Source: Natrinema versiforme JCM 10478
GTDB lineage: Archaea; Halobacteriota; Halobacteria; Halobacteriales; Natrialbaceae
Length of the DNA: 57,642 nt
Assembly (NCBI RefSeq): GCF_000337195.1
Contig: NZ_AOID01000036.1
Span: forward strand, 12,192-69,833
Direction: 5' to 3'
The position numbers and the translations under genes were made by a program. The stretch's first letter is position 1, and each line of letters begins with the position of its first letter. The notes beneath the pieces are model-generated. The model worked only from the letters and a program-made list of their open reading frames with translations. It ran no database searches and was not told the DNA's origin. This document shows, piece after piece, positions 22,925-31,902 of the stretch.

Positions 22925-24718
22925 CTACCGGTACGGATTTCGCCCGCTCTCGGGGAAGCGGGTCCCGGTTGGGATTAACCGCGTCTCGCAGTACTCATCT
23001 CCGCCCGCGTAATCAACCCCCGGTTGGACGTACGGGTACGGTCCGTCAGCGGGCGTATTCTGGACCCATCCGCCGTTGTCGGGCGTCTGGACGAGCGTCG
23101 TCTCCTCGTAATCGATCGGCGAGTAGTCATCGAGGTAGTCGACGACGACGTCAACCGGAACGACGCCGTCTTCAATGTCGATGTCTTGGAACGGGAAGCC
23201 GCAGTTTCCGAGATCACGTTTGGGATCACCGGGACGGGTAAACGTCGCGATCGAGTAGCGCGCTTCGGGATCGACCGGTTCCCCGTCGACGACGAGATCG
23301 ACGAGTCTGCGTTCGCGTTTCGCGGTCGGATCGATGATTACCTCCACGTTCGAAGAGTAGTTCCGGACACGACCGTCCTCTTGCTCGTAAACGTACGGTG
23401 TGAAGTTGTCAGTGAGGAACGCTTCCATGTGGTTCAGCAGCTGCTGACCGTACGCTTCGCCGCGGGCCACTGGTGCGGTCATCGGAAACGCTTGATAGAG
23501 GTGCTCGAGCGTTATCTCGCCGGCGGGAACTGCTGGACCGTAACGGAAGCCGTGGGTGACCGCTAATTCGGTGCCGAAGTACGTTCGTAGTGCGTCGGCG
23601 AACAGCGCGTTCCAGTCGCTCTCGAGGAACGATTGTCGATCGAGCGACGCCTCCGTCCTACCGACGACTGTGTCCAGCGGCCGCTCGAGGGTTCCGTCTC
23701 CTCGCTCGTAGGAAGTTTCGTCGTCGAAGAACGGCGATCGAATATCCGCAACCGTCCGTTCGGCCATCGGTGCCGGGTCGGATGTGTAGTCGTGGTCTTC
23801 GGCGAGACAATAGAGGATGTGGCGAAATGCGACGCCGTCGTCATCGATGTGGAGGTCCACACGGCCGAGTCCGTCGCCCGTTCCTGATTCGACGACGAGC
23901 GTCTCCGTCTTATCGATCAGGATCGGATCGTGAGTGTACTCGTGAGTATGCGCACTGAACAGAACATCGATACTCTCGATGTCCTTCGCCGCTTGGACGG
24001 CCCACGGCAGTCCGATCTCGGTGACCGCGAGGACGACATCGGCACCCTCGTTGCGTACGGATTCTGCGGCTTCCTCGAGCAACGCTGGGTGTTTTCCGAA
24101 CCGGTACTTTCCCTCATGGAACGCCGGCGCCATACGGTCGACGTAGACGTTCGTCATCCCGACGATTCCGACGTCGACGCCGTTCGCACGTTCAATCGTG
24201 TAGGGTTCGAACAGCAACCCGTCCGCATCTGGCCCGTAGAGGTTGTTCGCTAACACCTGCGCCTCGAGTTCGTCCATCAGGTCCCGCAGGTTCCCGTCCT
24301 CGGCGGCCTCGTTCCCAAAGTCCCAGTTCCCCGGAACGTACACGTCCGGATCGACGTGCTCGGTTATCGGTTCTAGCATCGCCCTGCCCTTCGTGTACGT
24401 CGTCACCGCGGTGCCGTGGAACGTGTCGCCGCTCATCAGCGTAAGCGTCTCATCGGTAGCCGAGCGGATCTCTTTGAGTTTGCCAGCCAACAGCGGGATC
24501 CCGCCGCCGCGCCGGAGGATCCGGTCGTCGCCACCGAAGTCGAAATCGGGGCTCAATTCGGGATTATCGTAGTAGACGTGATATTCGGGAACGAGCTGGC
24601 CGTGCAGGTCGCTGACGTGGAGACAGACTACGTCCGGTACTTGCCCCTGATCGCGGTCAGCCGCGTCCGATCCGTCGAGCCGTTTCCACTCCTCCATGTA
24701 TTCCGTGTCGAGATCCAT
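22925..24718 (-). CDS. SoxB-like thiosulfohydrolase / 5'-nucleotidase-family metallophosphoesterase
   Basis: The protein is 597 residues. The N-terminal metallophosphoesterase domain shows VSDLHGQLVPEY, LMSGDTFHGTAVTTYTKGRA, VPGNWDFGNEA and SAHTHEYTHDP. The C-terminal domain has HGFRYGPAVPAGEITLEHLY and, further on, VVDGEPVDPEARYSIATF. The TKGRAML segment and the FRYGPAVPAGEIT segment fit SoxB better than nucleotidases such as UshA. SoxB cleaves sulfate from S-sulfonate on the carrier SoxYZ. There is no signal peptide and no SoxYZ nearby, so it would act in the cytoplasm on another carrier. The ATG at 24718 was chosen because a TATA-like ATATATG lies 27 bases upstream. Nucleotidase activity remains possible. 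Confidence 0.75.
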   Translation of the reverse strand: MDLDTEYMEEWKRLDGSDAADRDQGQVPDVVCLHVSDLHGQLVPEYHVYYDNPELSPDFDFGGDDRILRRGGGIPLLAGKLKEIRSATDETLTLMSGDTFHGTAVTTYTKGRAMLEPITEHVDPDVYVPGNWDFGNEAAEDGNLRDLMDELEAQVLANNLYGPDADGLLFEPYTIERANGVDVGIVGMTNVYVDRMAPAFHEGKYRFGKHPALLEEAAESVRNEGADVVLAVTEIGLPWAVQAAKDIESIDVLFSAHTHEYTHDPILIDKTETLVVESGTGDGLGRVDLHIDDDGVAFRHILYCLAEDHDYTSDPAPMAERTVADIRSPFFDDETSYERGDGTLERPLDTVVGRTEASLDRQSFLESDWNALFADALRTYFGTELAVTHGFRYGPAVPAGEITLEHLYQAFPMTAPVARGEAYGQQLLNHMEAFLTDNFTPYVYEQEDGRVRNYSSNVEVIIDPTAKRERRLVDLVVDGEPVDPEARYSIATFTRPGDPKRDLGNCGFPFQDIDIEDGVVPVDVVVDYLDDYSPIDYEETTLVQTPDNGGWVQNTPADGPYPYVQPGVDYAGGDEYCETRLIPTGTRFPESGRNPYR

Positions 24719-24759
24719 GCGATGCTCTTTCACGTCCTACGAGAGCATATATCAAGTCG

Positions 24760-25917
24760 TTACCCTGCATTGTGCTCCCGCGATTCCCACTCTTGCTCCA
24801 GTCCGTCGAGCAGTCGATCGATGTCGTTTGCAGTATTGACTGCGTGGACGGACGCTCGAACGGCGGTCGGAGATGGCAGTGCTCGAACGACTATCCCGTC
24901 GGCGGCCAGCCGTTCGACCGTCGTCGCCGGATCGTCGACATCGATGGTCACGAGCCCTGACTCCGGCACTGAGGGGCTGAGAAGACGGTCAGCGGGGACA
25001 CCGTCTACTAGTCGACCGGCGAGACGCCGGACGCGGTCTTCGATCCGGTCGATCCCGACTTCATCGATCACGTTGATTGCTTCCCGGAGCGCGACGTGGG
25101 GTGCCGGGTTCGCTGACCCAACTTCGAACCGACGTGCGCCGGCTGCGTACTTGTAGGGATCGTCGGATGGCGTCTCGACGCTTCGATAGCCGACCGTTCG
25201 CGGATCGAAACCCTCAGCGACGTCACGGTCGACGTAGAGGAAGCCGCCGCCCCACAGCCCGAGCAGCCACTTATGGCCGGCAGCAGCGACCGCATCAGCA
25301 CCCCACTCCGCGACGTTCATTGGTAGTTGTCCGGGGACCTGTACGGCGTCGACGAGCGCAAGCGCACCAGCGTCGTGGGCGATATCAACCAGTTTCCCTA
25401 CCGGAAGCTGCGTCCCGTGAGTCCACGTGACCGCGCTGAAGCAGGCGACTCTGGCATCCGTGACGGCCTCGGCGAAACGCTCGAGATCGATGCGGCCGTC
25501 CTCGGTCTCGACGACTCGAACCTCGACGCCTTCCCGCTCGAGGCGTTGCCACGGGAGGATTCCGGCGGGATGCTCGAGGTCCGTCCGCACGACGACGTCG
25601 CCGGGCTGCCAGTCGATCGCGTTGGCGACGGCGTTGATCCCGGCTGTCGTACTCTCGGTGAGCGCGATCTCGTCCGGGTTGGCGCCGACAAACGACGCGA
25701 CCCGCTCTCGAGTCCGGTCAAACGCTCGGAACGCCGTCTCGTAGGGGTGGTCGCCAACCGGTGACTCGTACTCGTGCTCGCGGACGAACTCGTCGGCGGC
25801 ATCGACGACATATTTCGGACTTGGACCGTGAGCGCCGAAGTTGAGATAGGTTTCCTCCTGTAAGGCAGGGATATCCGCCCTGAACTCGGTCGGCGTCATC
25901 GTTGGTCTCGGTTGCAT
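24760..25917 (-). CDS. Class V aminotransferase (cysteine desulfurase-like)
   Basis: The PLP enzyme has 385 residues. The fold is visible in order: YLNFGAHGPSPKYVVDAADE, TESTTAGINAVANAIDW, SAVTWTHGTQLPV, ALALVDAVQVPGQLPMNV and the Schiff-base Lys in AAAGHKWLLGLWGGGFLYVD. This is the IscS/SufS superfamily, but the mobile active-site Cys of true desulfurases is not evident, so isopenicillin-epimerase-like or selenocysteine-lyase-like functions are open. The ATG at 25917 was chosen (25899 is the alternative); a TATA box is at about 25960. It sits between sulfur genes. Confidence 0.85.
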   Translation of the reverse strand: MQPRPTMTPTEFRADIPALQEETYLNFGAHGPSPKYVVDAADEFVREHEYESPVGDHPYETAFRAFDRTRERVASFVGANPDEIALTESTTAGINAVANAIDWQPGDVVVRTDLEHPAGILPWQRLEREGVEVRVVETEDGRIDLERFAEAVTDARVACFSAVTWTHGTQLPVGKLVDIAHDAGALALVDAVQVPGQLPMNVAEWGADAVAAAGHKWLLGLWGGGFLYVDRDVAEGFDPRTVGYRSVETPSDDPYKYAAGARRFEVGSANPAPHVALREAINVIDEVGIDRIEDRVRRLAGRLVDGVPADRLLSPSVPESGLVTIDVDDPATTVERLAADGIVVRALPSPTAVRASVHAVNTANDIDRLLDGLEQEWESREHNAG

Positions 25918-26141
25918 ACGGTATCTTACGAACGCAGTAGATAATACTCTTGGGATCACTATAAAATACTGGGAGCAGTCGCCGTGAATAAGCAATTCAC
26001 CGACGAGCAACGGGGGTTGCAAGAAACCGGTCTCCAGCCCCATCTCGAACACTTCGTTCATCCGAGAACCGTTCCTGGCGATTCAGCAACAACTATCGTG
26101 ACCACTGAACGTTATTGCACACCTGATCGGAGGCGACAGTA

Positions 26142-26171
26142 TTATATTATATTGGGGATATAGTACAATAC
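26142..26171 (+). promoter_or_regulatory. dsrE promoter: TATA box plus ACAATA element at the start
   Basis: TATATTATATTGG at about 26142-26155 provides the TATA box. TAGTACAATAC (26161-26171) abuts the ATG at 26172, a position suited to repression. Confidence 0.55.
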
Positions 26172-26525
26172 ATGTCTGAACCAGGAGGCGATGACACTGG
26201 GGAACAATTGGGAATCGTACTCGAAACCAGCGACCCCGAACGCGCGTGGAACGCCTTTCGTCTCGGAATCACCGCACTAGAGAACGGAAACGACGTGTCA
26301 GTATTCCTGCTCGGCGACGGCGTCGAAGCCGAGGAGATCACGGACGATCAGTTCGACGTACGGAATCGAATGGAGGAGTTTGACGAGGCCGGCGGGGAGT
26401 TACTGGCTTGTGGTACCTGTTTGGACATCCGAAACAGCGATGGGAGCGAGGTCTGCCCGATCTCGACGATGAACGATCTCCTTGAGGTCGTGACGACCGC
26501 CGATCGAGTGCTGACGATCGGATAG
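26172..26525 (+). CDS. DsrE-family sulfur carrier protein
   Basis: The 117-residue DsrE/TusD-like protein includes LGIVLETSDPERAWNAFRLG, ALENGNDVSVFLLGDGVEAE and, near the C-terminus, a Cys pair in LLACGTCLDIRNSDGSE followed by VCPISTMNDLLEVV. Members accept persulfide or thiosulfonate sulfur from rhodaneses and pass it on. The position of the first Cys matches the usual catalytic site. It has its own promoter with an ACAATA motif touching the start codon. Confidence 0.88.
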   Translation: MSEPGGDDTGEQLGIVLETSDPERAWNAFRLGITALENGNDVSVFLLGDGVEAEEITDDQFDVRNRMEEFDEAGGELLACGTCLDIRNSDGSEVCPISTMNDLLEVVTTADRVLTIG

Positions 26526-26574
26526 CGATCGGTTCCGGATACCCTGCACAGCGGAACGCTCAAGCGTCAGAGTG

Positions 26575-27849
26575 CTATCCGGATGGATCCGTCCTGTCGA
26601 CTGCAGACGCCCATACTTCGGGCAGGCGCGCGTACACCATCGCGTTCCCGATGAGCGCGTCGACGGTCGTGTACTCGTCGACCGCGTGGACGGTGTCCGT
26701 TGCGAGTGCGAACTCTACCGTCGGAATGCCGGCGTTTCGAAGTGTCTTCGCGTCGCCGCCGCCGGTCGCGCTCCGGCGGTACACTCGCTTGCCGGTTGTC
26801 GCTTCGGCACTCGAGGCAACGGCCTCGACGAGCGGGCTGTCGATCGGTTCGGCGGTGCCGACGCTCCAGGAGATGTCGGCGACCGTGATCCCCTCGCAGT
26901 CGGCGATGCAGTCCCGGATCTCCGAGAGAAGGTCAGGAGTCCGTATGCCCGCAGTCAGTCGAATATCGATCTCCGTGCGGGCAGCCTGTGGGACGCTGTT
27001 GATCGCGTCCCCGCCCTCGAGGACGCCGAGGTTGATCGTCGGGGTTTCGAACAGTTCGCGGGCGGTCTCGGCACCCATCGTTGGTTCGTAGAAGCCGACC
27101 GATTCGTCGAGGATCGGCTCGATGGTGGGATCGATCTCGAGGCGTCGCGTCCCGAACCGTTGCCGCAGCGTCGTCACTGCATCGTAAAGTCGGTCGATCG
27201 CGTTCTTGCCGAGCACCGGCCGCGAGCCGTGTGCGGCCTCGCCGGTCGCCTCGAGCGTCAGCCAGATACTCCCTCGATCGGCGACCGTCACGGAGTGGCG
27301 CCCCACCTCGCAGGTCGGTTCGCCGATGACGCAGGCGTCGGCCTTGAGACGGCCGGTCTCAAGCAACGCGGGGAGGCCGGCGTCACCACCGACCTCCTCG
27401 TCGCTGACGAACGCGAACGCGAGGTCGACGGGCGGTTCGATGTCCGTCCCGGCGAACGCGCGGATCGCGAACAGCATCGCGGCGACGGCTCCCTTCATAT
27501 CGGTCGCGCCGCGGCCGTAGATCCGGTCGTCGACGCGCTCGCCGAGCGGATCGGCCGACCACGCGTCGGCGGCGTACGGGACCGTATCGAGGTGGCCGTT
27601 GTACAGCAGCGTTCGATCGCTCGCGCCCGGAAGCGTCACGAGGAGGTTCGGTTTCGCCGGATCGACGGCGAACCGCTCGACGTTGATCGGAAGCGGCGAC
27701 AGGTACTCCTCGAGCAGCGAGACGATCTCGCGCGTGCCGCCGGGCGGATTCGCCGTGTCGACCGCCAGCAGGTCGAGCGCGAACTCGATCAGGTCCGCGC
27801 GGTGGTCGGCGACGTACGCATCCAGTTCGCCGGGTTCGTCGGTCGTCAT
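26575..27849 (-). CDS. M20 family metallopeptidase (ArgE/DapE-like)
   Basis: The 424-residue amidohydrolase shows YNGHLDTVPYA (first metal His-x-Asp), YGRGATDMKGAVAAMLFAI, FVSDEEVGGDAGLPALL (catalytic Glu pair) and GRHSVTVADRGSIWLTLEAT in the dimerisation domain. Enzymes of this family deacylate or cleave small peptides and N-acyl amino acids such as acetylornithine or succinyl-diaminopimelate; the substrate is not clear from sequence. The gene ends just beyond dsrE (convergent) and follows the CoA-disulfide-reductase-like gene by seven bases, so the two are probably co-transcribed. Confidence 0.92.
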   Translation of the reverse strand: MTTDEPGELDAYVADHRADLIEFALDLLAVDTANPPGGTREIVSLLEEYLSPLPINVERFAVDPAKPNLLVTLPGASDRTLLYNGHLDTVPYAADAWSADPLGERVDDRIYGRGATDMKGAVAAMLFAIRAFAGTDIEPPVDLAFAFVSDEEVGGDAGLPALLETGRLKADACVIGEPTCEVGRHSVTVADRGSIWLTLEATGEAAHGSRPVLGKNAIDRLYDAVTTLRQRFGTRRLEIDPTIEPILDESVGFYEPTMGAETARELFETPTINLGVLEGGDAINSVPQAARTEIDIRLTAGIRTPDLLSEIRDCIADCEGITVADISWSVGTAEPIDSPLVEAVASSAEATTGKRVYRRSATGGGDAKTLRNAGIPTVEFALATDTVHAVDEYTTVDALIGNAMVYARLPEVWASAVDRTDPSG

Positions 27850-27856
27850 CGTGATC

Positions 27857-29203
27857 TCACTCGAGTTTGCCGGCGAGAACCTTCGCCGCGGTGAGGATCG
27901 GATCCCAGACGGGGCTGAACGGCGGCGCGTACGCCAGATCGGCGTTTTGCAGTTCAGTAACGGTCATGTCGGCCGTCAGCGCCGTCGCGACCGTGTCGAT
28001 GCGCTTCGCGCCCTCGCGGCCGACGACGGTGCCACCGAGCAGTTCGCCGCTCTCGCGGTTGGCGACCAGCGTGACGGTGAGCTCCGCGCCGTCGGGGTAG
28101 TAGTGAGCGCGGGTCGACGCCGAAATCGTCACGGAAACGGGATCGAATCCAGCCTCGCGGGCCCGATCCTCGTCGATGATCCCTGTCCGGGCGGCCCCAA
28201 GGTCGAACGCCTTTACGATCGCAGTGCCGGCGGTGCCGCCGGTCGGCGTGGGAGCGCCGGTGATCGTCTGTCCGATCGCCCGCCCCGCACGGTTGGCCGT
28301 GAGGGCCAGCGGGACGTGGTCCGGCTCGCCGGTCACGACGTGGGTCGCCTCGGCGTTGTCGCCCGCCGCGTAGACGTTCTCGTCGTTCGTTTGCCCGTAC
28401 TCGTCGGTTGCGATGGCCCCGGTCGGCCCCAGTTCGATGCCGGCTTCCTCGGCGAGGTCGGTATTGGGTGCGACGCCGACGCCGACGATCGCGATGTCGG
28501 CGGCGACGGTCTCGTCCTCGAGTTCGACGCCGTCGACCCGCTCGTCGCCGACGAATCCCGACACGGCGGTCTCGAGGTGGAGTTCGACCCCCTGCTCGCG
28601 CAGGTGCTCCTCGACGACCTCGGCAACGGCCTCACCGAACGGCTGGAGGACGTGGGGCAACATCTCGTAGAGGTGGACGTCGACGCCGTGGGCCGACAGC
28701 GCCTCGGCCATCTCGATGCCGACGTAGCCCCCGCCGACGATCGCGGCCGTCTCGGGGTCGCGATCGGTGACGTAGTTCTCGATGACGTCGGCCTCGTCCA
28801 TGTCGTGAATCGTGAATACCCCCTCGAGTCCAAGTCCCTCGAACGGCGGTTCGATCGCGCTCGCACCGGTCGCGACGAGGAGGTCGTCGTAGGGCTGTTC
28901 GTCCGTCTCGTCGCCGGTCTCGACCGTCACCGTCTGCGCGTCGAGATCGATACCGACGACCTCCGCGCCCGTTCGCAGGTCAACGTCCCGTTCCTCCTGG
29001 AACTCCTCGGGCGTCACGGTAACGAGGTCGTTCAGGTCGTCCACCGCGCCCTTCACGTAGTAGGGCATCCCGCAGGCAGCGTAGGAGACCCACTCCCCTT
29101 TCTCGAAGACGATCACCTCTCGCTCGGGATCCTCGCGTTTCACCTTGCTCGCGGCGCTCATTCCCGCGGCGTCACCACCGATAACGACGAACGTCTCGCT
29201 CAT
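27857..29203 (-). CDS. CoA-disulfide reductase-like FAD oxidoreductase
   Basis: The 448-residue member of the single-cysteine flavin disulfide reductase group. FAD motif GGDAAGMSAASKVKR at the N-terminus, the conserved redox Cys44 in SYAACGMPYYVKG, NAD-binding IVGGGYVGIEMAEALSAHG and the second FAD motif VYAAGDNAEATHVVTG. Relatives reduce CoA disulfide, coenzyme A persulfide/polysulfide or oxygen (NADH oxidase); in sulfur gene clusters persulfide reductase activity is plausible. There is no rhodanese extension. The promoter carries CAATACTACACAATCTA upstream of a leaderless start. Confidence 0.9.
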   Translation of the reverse strand: MSETFVVIGGDAAGMSAASKVKREDPEREVIVFEKGEWVSYAACGMPYYVKGAVDDLNDLVTVTPEEFQEERDVDLRTGAEVVGIDLDAQTVTVETGDETDEQPYDDLLVATGASAIEPPFEGLGLEGVFTIHDMDEADVIENYVTDRDPETAAIVGGGYVGIEMAEALSAHGVDVHLYEMLPHVLQPFGEAVAEVVEEHLREQGVELHLETAVSGFVGDERVDGVELEDETVAADIAIVGVGVAPNTDLAEEAGIELGPTGAIATDEYGQTNDENVYAAGDNAEATHVVTGEPDHVPLALTANRAGRAIGQTITGAPTPTGGTAGTAIVKAFDLGAARTGIIDEDRAREAGFDPVSVTISASTRAHYYPDGAELTVTLVANRESGELLGGTVVGREGAKRIDTVATALTADMTVTELQNADLAYAPPFSPVWDPILTAAKVLAGKLE

Positions 29204-29227
29204 ACGTGAGGAGTAGGACGGCAGCGC

Positions 29228-29266
29228 CTAAAGTATTTCTGGGAATACCCAATACTACACAATCTA
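29228..29266 (-). promoter_or_regulatory. Promoter of the CoA-disulfide-reductase-like gene
   Basis: On the minus strand ATACTTTAGG near 29228-29237 is a TATA-like box about 26 bases before the ATG at 29203. The CAATACTACACAATC stretch at 29249-29263 carries two overlapping ACAATA-type half sites. Confidence 0.5.
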
Positions 29267-29378
29267 ATACGGCTATCGCTCCGGAAGCATCTCTCGTCAC
29301 GAGTCACTGCTCGACAGGTTCGGTACGGTCTACAGTGCCACGATCAGTGTGGAAGCGTCCGCCGCTTGCGTCGACGGA

Positions 29379-29645
29379 TCACTCAAGGTCCGTGTTTCGC
29401 TCCACGCTCGGAGATCGCTGCGTCTCCCGGTCCGCGTCACGGGTCGAACACGACCAGTTCGAGCGCAGCCGGATCAGTAGCCCGATGACGGCGAGCACTG
29501 TGAAGATCACCGCTCCCTGTACGATCCCGGCGATTATCCCGACTGACGTCCCGCCGACGAGGGCGGCGGTCCCCGGTCCGATACAACAGAGGCTCGCGAG
29601 CCCTGCTAGCCCGAGCAGCGATTGATCCGAGATGTCTGAGCCCAT
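29379..29645 (-). CDS. Small membrane protein with CC motif
   Basis: The 88-residue protein starts MGSDISDQSLLGLAGLASLC. It has two hydrophobic segments: the first with a Cys pair (SLCCIGPGTAALVGG, about 20-35) and the second IIAGIVQGAVIFTVLAVIGL. A polar tail follows (SNWSCSTRDADRETQRS). The vicinal Cys pair in a membrane helix recalls small metal transporters such as MerT-like or copper proteins, but there is no firm family. The ATG at 29645 was preferred to the longer frame from 29726. Confidence 0.55.
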   Translation of the reverse strand: MGSDISDQSLLGLAGLASLCCIGPGTAALVGGTSVGIIAGIVQGAVIFTVLAVIGLLIRLRSNWSCSTRDADRETQRSPSVERNTDLE

Positions 29646-29899
29646 ACGTGAATTTGAGGATTGGGAAGGATATGTATTCGGTTGATTTTCCGAGTCAGCG
29701 ATTGCGGTCTCGAACTGACCGCCCACCCGAGATCCCAGCCGCTACGTGCCCACTTGCCTGTCGAACGATGCAGGAGGATCCTACACGTGATTCGTCTGTC
29801 CGATTTTTGCTGGAGCAGCGCACGGTGGTGTACTCCCACAAATCGACGGTTGTCCCGTGACGGTCGACGGTGGATTCCAGAACTGATTTTGTGGTGGAC

Positions 29900-29914
29900 C
29901 CAATACTATACATG
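29900..29914 (+). promoter_or_regulatory. ACAATA-type element at the DUF302 start
   Basis: CCAATACTATACATG directly precedes the DUF302 start (ATG 29916), the same placement as at dsrE. Confidence 0.45.
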
Positions 29915-29915
29915 A

Positions 29916-30356
29916 ATGACGCTGCCAATCGACCCTAGTCAAATCGATCCGGACGACATCGGTGCGAAACAGACGACCCTCGAGATGGACCACGAAGACG
30001 CCATTGAACACGTCCGCGAGGTGTTCACCGACGCGGGATTCGGCGTTCCCGTTGAGTTCTCGCCGTCGGAACTACTCAACGAGAAGGTCGATGCCGACCG
30101 CGACCCCTACTACGTCCTCGGCGCGTGTAATCCATCAGTCGCCGACCGTGCACTTGAGGCGACCGACGGGAAACTCGGCACGCTGTTCCCGTGTAACGTC
30201 GTCGTCTGGGAGGAAGAACCCGGCCGACAGCGCGTCTACCACGTCTCGATCATGCGGATCGCACGGCTCGTCGGAATGGCACCAGACGACGACGAGATGG
30301 AAGACATCGTTGCCGAGACGGGCGAACTGGTCGATACTGCTTTCAAGAACCTGTAA
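29916..30356 (+). CDS. DUF302 family protein
   Basis: The 146-residue paralogue of the protein at 19272 has a longer N-terminus (DPSQIDPDDIGAKQTTLEMD). Conserved parts: AIEHVREVFTDAGFGVPVEF, YVLGACNPSVADRALE with the conserved Cys, and LFPCNVVVWEEEPGRQRVYH. It ends with a helix. It is followed after three bases by a methyltransferase gene, and the pair is probably an operon. The same pairing (DUF302 beside a methyltransferase) occurs at 18500-19655, although divergent there. Confidence 0.9.
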   Translation: MTLPIDPSQIDPDDIGAKQTTLEMDHEDAIEHVREVFTDAGFGVPVEFSPSELLNEKVDADRDPYYVLGACNPSVADRALEATDGKLGTLFPCNVVVWEEEPGRQRVYHVSIMRIARLVGMAPDDDEMEDIVAETGELVDTAFKNL

Positions 30357-30358
30357 CA

Positions 30359-30919
30359 ATGGGATACCACACGTTTGACGCCGAGCGAGCGGACAAGTTA
30401 GAGGTGGCCGGACGGCGCTATCGGTTCGTCTCAGCCGAGGAGCTGCTGTGGGCGCTCTCGCTCTCGCCGGACGACACAGTTGCCGACCTCGGCAGTGGGA
30501 CCGGCTTTTTCACCGACGACGTCGCACCACACGCCGACGAGGTCTACGCGGTCGACGTTCAAGAGGAGATGCACGAGTACTACCGGGAGAAGGGCCTCCC
30601 GGAGAACGTCGATCTCGTGACCAGCGACGTGAGCGACCTGCCGTTCGACGACAGTGGCGTCGACGCCGCGTTCTCGACGATGACCTACCACGAGTTCGCG
30701 AGCGACGCGGCGCTGGCCGAAATTCGCCGGGTTCTCGCCGCCGACGGCCGACTCGTCGTCGTCGACTGGGCAGCCACCGGAACCGGCGAGGACGGGCCGC
30801 CGGTCGACGAGCGCTACAGCGCCGACGAGGCGGCGGACGCCCTCCGCGAGGTCGGGCTCGCCATCGAACACGAGGCCGTCCGACCGGAGACCTTCCTGCT
30901 GATTGCGACGCTCAAGTAA
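30359..30919 (+). CDS. Class I SAM-dependent methyltransferase
   Basis: The 186-residue cytoplasmic methyltransferase shows TVADLGSGTGFFTDDVAPHA (motif I), YAVDVQEEMHEYYREKG (motif II), DVSDLPFDDSGVDAAFST and EIRRVLAADGRLVVVDWAAT. It has no membrane anchor. It lies three bases after the DUF302 gene and is probably co-transcribed with it. Short proteins of this type often act on arsenic, thiols or quinones; nothing in the sequence identifies the acceptor. Confidence 0.88.
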   Translation: MGYHTFDAERADKLEVAGRRYRFVSAEELLWALSLSPDDTVADLGSGTGFFTDDVAPHADEVYAVDVQEEMHEYYREKGLPENVDLVTSDVSDLPFDDSGVDAAFSTMTYHEFASDAALAEIRRVLAADGRLVVVDWAATGTGEDGPPVDERYSADEAADALREVGLAIEHEAVRPETFLLIATLK

Positions 30920-30976
30920 GGGTGGAATCGGTGCCCTGACCGGAACAGGGACGAGTATTCTTCCTTTGAAAGAGAA

Positions 30977-31702
30977 TTACGCGTCTCTGATCCGTTCGAT
31001 CGCCTCGTCGAAGCGCTCGATGGGCTGTGCGCCGACGAGCGTCCCGAAGGATTCGGAGTCCGGATCGAAGACGGCGAACGTCGGCGTCCCCCGAATGCCA
31101 AACGAGCGTGCTTGCTCGTTATCCGCGTCGATCTCGTCTTCGAGCGCCGACCGCCGATCGTCGAGACACGACTTGAGCGAGTCGGCGTCGATGCCGTCGA
31201 CCGAGCGCGTGTACTCGACCAAGTTATCGGCCGCTGCCCAACCGGAGTTTTTCTCCCCCTGTTCCTCGAAGATCGCCGCATGCCAGTCCCAGTACGCCGA
31301 TGGGTCGGCGTCGCGAACCTGATCCCACACGCACTTGCCGGCGACCGCGGCCGTCATCGAGTCCGCACCGAAGTACGGCAGCGAGATGAATACGATTCGA
31401 AGCTCACCCGGTTCGACGTACTTTCGAACGAGGTCGGGGAGCGTCTCTCGTTCGAACTGTTCGCAGAACGGACACTGGAAGTCCGTCCAGTAGTAGATCT
31501 CGAGCGGTGCATCGGACGCACCCATAATCGGCTTTCCCTGCAATTCGACGCCGAGGTTTGATGTCTCGTCGCTCGAGTGAAACGACGGGGAGAGGTCGTG
31601 ACCGGTGCCGACGGATCGGGTGAGATAGTAAGCGCCGCCGACGCCGAGAGTTCCAACGAGACCTGTAACGAGAGCACGACGAGACGGCTGATCGAGCGAC
31701 AT
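30977..31702 (-). CDS. DsbA-family thiol oxidoreductase, exported
   Basis: The 241-residue protein opens with SRRALVTGLVGTLGVGGAYY, a Tat-like or uncleaved signal anchor, so it acts outside the membrane. The thioredoxin-like domain holds YWTDFQCPFCEQFERETL (CPFC at 77-80), an inserted helical domain (AVAGKCVWDQVRDADPSAYW) and the cis-Pro loop FGIRGTPTFAVFD. It probably oxidises or isomerises extracytoplasmic proteins, perhaps for the copper and cytochrome factors encoded to the right. A TTTGCTG-GGT-CAGCAAA palindrome lies upstream. Confidence 0.9.
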   Translation of the reverse strand: MSLDQPSRRALVTGLVGTLGVGGAYYLTRSVGTGHDLSPSFHSSDETSNLGVELQGKPIMGASDAPLEIYYWTDFQCPFCEQFERETLPDLVRKYVEPGELRIVFISLPYFGADSMTAAVAGKCVWDQVRDADPSAYWDWHAAIFEEQGEKNSGWAAADNLVEYTRSVDGIDADSLKSCLDDRRSALEDEIDADNEQARSFGIRGTPTFAVFDPDSESFGTLVGAQPIERFDEAIERIRDA

Positions 31703-31752
31703 CGATTGTTCGCGCTCACGTTTATGCTACCGGCCCTAAACGAATCTGCCGA

Positions 31753-31769
31753 TTTGCTGGGTCAGCAAA
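31753..31769. promoter_or_regulatory. Palindrome TTTGCTG-GGT-CAGCAAA (copy 1)
   Basis: A perfect 7-bp inverted repeat with a 3-base spacer lies about 50 bases upstream of the DsbA start (31702), beyond the likely TATA box. A second copy is at 33841-33857 between divergent genes, so a common regulator is likely. Confidence 0.65.
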
Positions 31770-31902
31770 ATCGGATCGAGATCTCATCCGTCCCGCTCCG
31801 ATTCGCCCATTCGATCGCTCCCGACGGTCCGACGATGAGCAGTGATCGAACAGCGGAAACGGTGTCGGGCGCAACGAGTGTTTCGAGCGATCGAATCCGG
31901 TA

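Noticed and set aside
26572-27894. 440-codon plus-strand frame opposite the M20 peptidase
   Set aside because: Shadow of a gene with complete metal-binding motifs.
27599-29209. 536-codon plus-strand frame opposite the CoA-disulfide-reductase-like gene
   Set aside because: It is the mirror of a gene with clear FAD, NAD and Cys motifs; its own sequence is Arg-rich noise.
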